From Nostoc flagelliforme FACHB-838 (GTDB lineage Bacteria > Cyanobacteriota > Cyanobacteriia > Cyanobacteriales > Nostocaceae), in NCBI RefSeq assembly GCF_014698065.1, contig NZ_JACJSI010000033.1:1-64000 (forward strand): a DNA stretch of 64,000 nucleotides, in the 5' to 3' direction. The translations under genes and the position numbers were made by a program. Under the pieces are notes generated by a model. That model did not search any database. It was given only the letters and a program-made list of their open reading frames with translations, and had not been told where the DNA came from. This document shows positions 62,747 through 64,000 of this stretch, piece by piece (the stretch's first letter is position 1; each line of letters opens with the position of its first letter).

Positions 62747-63574
62747 CTAATTCTTAATCCCCGTCGCAGCAATACCCTGAATAAACTGACGCTGACCGAT
62801 GAGAAATAATACCATCACCGGAACAGTTGCTATAGTCACCGCTGCCATCATCAAAGGCCAATTATTTGTAAATTGCTCTTGAAACTCAGCTAACGCCAGT
62901 TGCACCGTCCTTAATTCCGGTCGTGTAGTAAATACCAGAGGCTTAAACAAATCATTCCATTCACCGATGAAGGTGAACAAAAACAGCGTCACCAAGGCCG
63001 GACGGGCTAAAGGTAACATAACCCGCCACAAAATTTGTAGTCGGTTTGCCCCATCTATAGCGGCGGCTTCCTCTAACTCCACCGGAATTGTCTGGAAATA
63101 CTGACGTAACAAGAAAATCCCAAAGCCGTTGACAGCAGTGGGTAAAATCAGTGCCCAGTATGTATTTATCAGGTGTCCCCACTTCAAAACCAAAAAGATG
63201 GGAATCACTAATAACTGAAAGGGAATCACCAACGTTGCTAAAACTACCAATAGCAGTGCTTGGCGTCCCCGAAACTTCAGCCGTGCTAGGGCGTAACCAG
63301 CCAAAGCAGAAGTGACAATCTGAAACGCCGTCACAGCGATCGCTACCAAGGTAGAATTAGCAAACGCCAGCAAAAATTTTCCCTGTTGCCAGGCAACGCG
63401 GTAATTAACTAAAGACCAGTTATTTTTGGACAAATTATCTGGGCTGGTGGCGGTTGATGCAAAGGAGGTGAGAAAGACCACAAACAACGGTAGTAGAACG
63501 ATAAATGCCCCTAGCAGTAAGACTACTAGGCTCAAAAAGTTGCCAGATTTCAGATTCGGGTTTGGTTTGGACAT
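62747..63574 (-). CDS. MalG-type carbohydrate ABC transporter permease
   Basis: Inner-membrane permease of a CUT1-type sugar importer, 275 aa. It has six hydrophobic segments. The EAA loop reads VELEEAAAIDGANRLQILWR, and the C-terminus IGQRQFIQGIAATGIKN is typical of MalG/UgpE-like subunits. Substrate unknown. The partner permease, binding protein and ATPase are not in this window; in related genomes such permeases can be separated from them. It is divergent from the deformylating oxygenase gene. Confidence 0.92.
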   Translation of the reverse strand: MSKPNPNLKSGNFLSLVVLLLGAFIVLLPLFVVFLTSFASTATSPDNLSKNNWSLVNYRVAWQQGKFLLAFANSTLVAIAVTAFQIVTSALAGYALARLKFRGRQALLLVVLATLVIPFQLLVIPIFLVLKWGHLINTYWALILPTAVNGFGIFLLRQYFQTIPVELEEAAAIDGANRLQILWRVMLPLARPALVTLFLFTFIGEWNDLFKPLVFTTRPELRTVQLALAEFQEQFTNNWPLMMAAVTIATVPVMVLFLIGQRQFIQGIAATGIKN

Positions 63575-63752
63575 AACTTGAGTTCAAAGCATTTATTTCG
63601 CTAGTACTAGAGCATCACCCTCAGCAAAAGTTAATCTATAAACATATTTACTTGTTAAGTTAAATTAAACCACAGTGATTGTTACCCTCAGTTCATGGGG
63701 TAAATTCAATCCTGGCGTCAAATAATTCAGGTTTACAGGAGTAAACATAACC

Positions 63753-64000
63753 ATGCAGCAGCTTACAGGTCAAGTTAAAGAATTAGATTTCAAGAGCGAA
63801 ACATACAAAGATGCTTATAGCCGGATTAATGCGATCGTGATTGAAGGGGAACAAGAAGCCCATGAAAATTACATCACACTAGCCCAACTGCTGCCAGAAT
63901 CTCATGATGAACTGATTCGCCTCTCCAAAATGGAAAGCCGCCATAAAAAAGGATTTGAAGCTTGTGGACGCAATTTGCAAGTAACCCCAGATTTGGAATT
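63753..64000 (+). CDS. Aldehyde-deformylating oxygenase, 3' part beyond window
   Basis: The first 82 codons of cyanobacterial aldehyde-deformylating oxygenase, a ferritin-like di-iron enzyme that turns fatty aldehydes into alkanes. Seen: the family start [20 protein letters not shown] and the first iron-ligand helix [20 protein letters not shown] with Glu and the E-x-x-H-type pair, then [20 protein letters not shown]. Full proteins have about 231 aa, so roughly 150 residues lie beyond the end. AGGAGT precedes the ATG. In cyanobacteria the acyl-ACP reductase gene commonly follows directly. Confidence 0.93.
   Translation, partial: MQQLTGQVKELDFKSETYKDAYSRINAIVIEGEQEAHENYITLAQLLPESHDELIRLSKMESRHKKGFEACGRNLQVTPDLE

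Overview
The window is chromosome from a filamentous, heterocyst-forming cyanobacterium of the Nostoc/Anabaena type. Support for this: HIP1 octamers (GCGATCGC) occur throughout; there are phycobilisome (apcF), heterocyst-regulation (hetR, patX), CP12, glutamine synthetase inactivating factor (gifA), NifJ and aldehyde-deformylating oxygenase genes; and intergenic heptamer tandem repeats (AATTACG-, CCCCACT-type) and palindromic repeats of the kind known from Nostoc are abundant. No rRNA, tRNA or CRISPR array was found.

Left part (1-11.6 kb): an accessory region with much gene decay. A frameshifted IS630-type transposase abuts a SagB-type oxidoreductase gene that has lost its 5' end. Next come hupW (hydrogenase maturation protease), a XisH relic, a frameshifted cold-shock/DUF1294 gene, a GNAT acetyltransferase and a small exported protein. 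A TetR regulator then leads a DevBCA-type ABC exporter operon carrying an inserted DUF2834 membrane gene.

Middle-left (11.6-31.7 kb): a large nifJ whose reading frame contains three simple-repeat intrusions; a 62-bp tandem repeat; a secreted seven-blade FG-GAP/RTX protein; an orphan copy of the nifJ 3' end; DUF2808 and DoxX genes; a stand-alone Lhr-like helicase; and a PhnD-like lipoprotein coupled to a sensor kinase that has an internal deletion, next to an intact PAS-GAF kinase. NurA-domain, HAD, truncated Rieske and small hydrophilic genes follow.

Centre (31.7-54.8 kb): a repeat-rich gap holding a small split membrane-protein gene, then a DUF697 GTPase, short CP12, tlyA, DUF29 and a XisI-domain chimera. 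After these lies the nitrogen/heterocyst neighbourhood apcF - glnA - gifA - methyltransferase - patX - ... - hetR. Matches to the NtcA site GTA-N8-TAC sit at the glnA promoter (activator position), at the divergent gifA promoter (repressor position) and about 125 bp upstream of hetR. patX encodes an exported HRGSGR peptide precursor and has a DIF-type TCCGGA promoter box. This stretch can be read as one circuit: nitrogen starvation raises NtcA activity, which turns on glnA, turns off its inhibitor gifA, and feeds HetR, with PatX as the inhibitory signal. A HTH/PIN toxin-antitoxin pair, an alcohol dehydrogenase, a PiT phosphate transporter and a coiled-coil/DMT transporter fusion lie between patX and hetR.

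Right part (54.8-64 kb): an exported Cys-rich protein, rpsD, moaA, an unrecognised cyanobacterial protein, a filamentous-haemagglutinin-type adhesin lacking its secretion domain, a XisH-XisI pair flanked by HIP1-bearing repeats, a MalG-type sugar permease and the start of the aldehyde-deformylating oxygenase gene.

No wholly new multi-gene system can be claimed from sequence alone. The most promising leads are the scattered XisH/XisI modules (one fused to an unknown domain, one in a repeat-flanked cassette), the heptamer repeats that have become coding sequence in at least three genes, the split membrane gene at 32.8 kb, and the NtcA/DIF promoter logic around glnA, gifA, patX and hetR.
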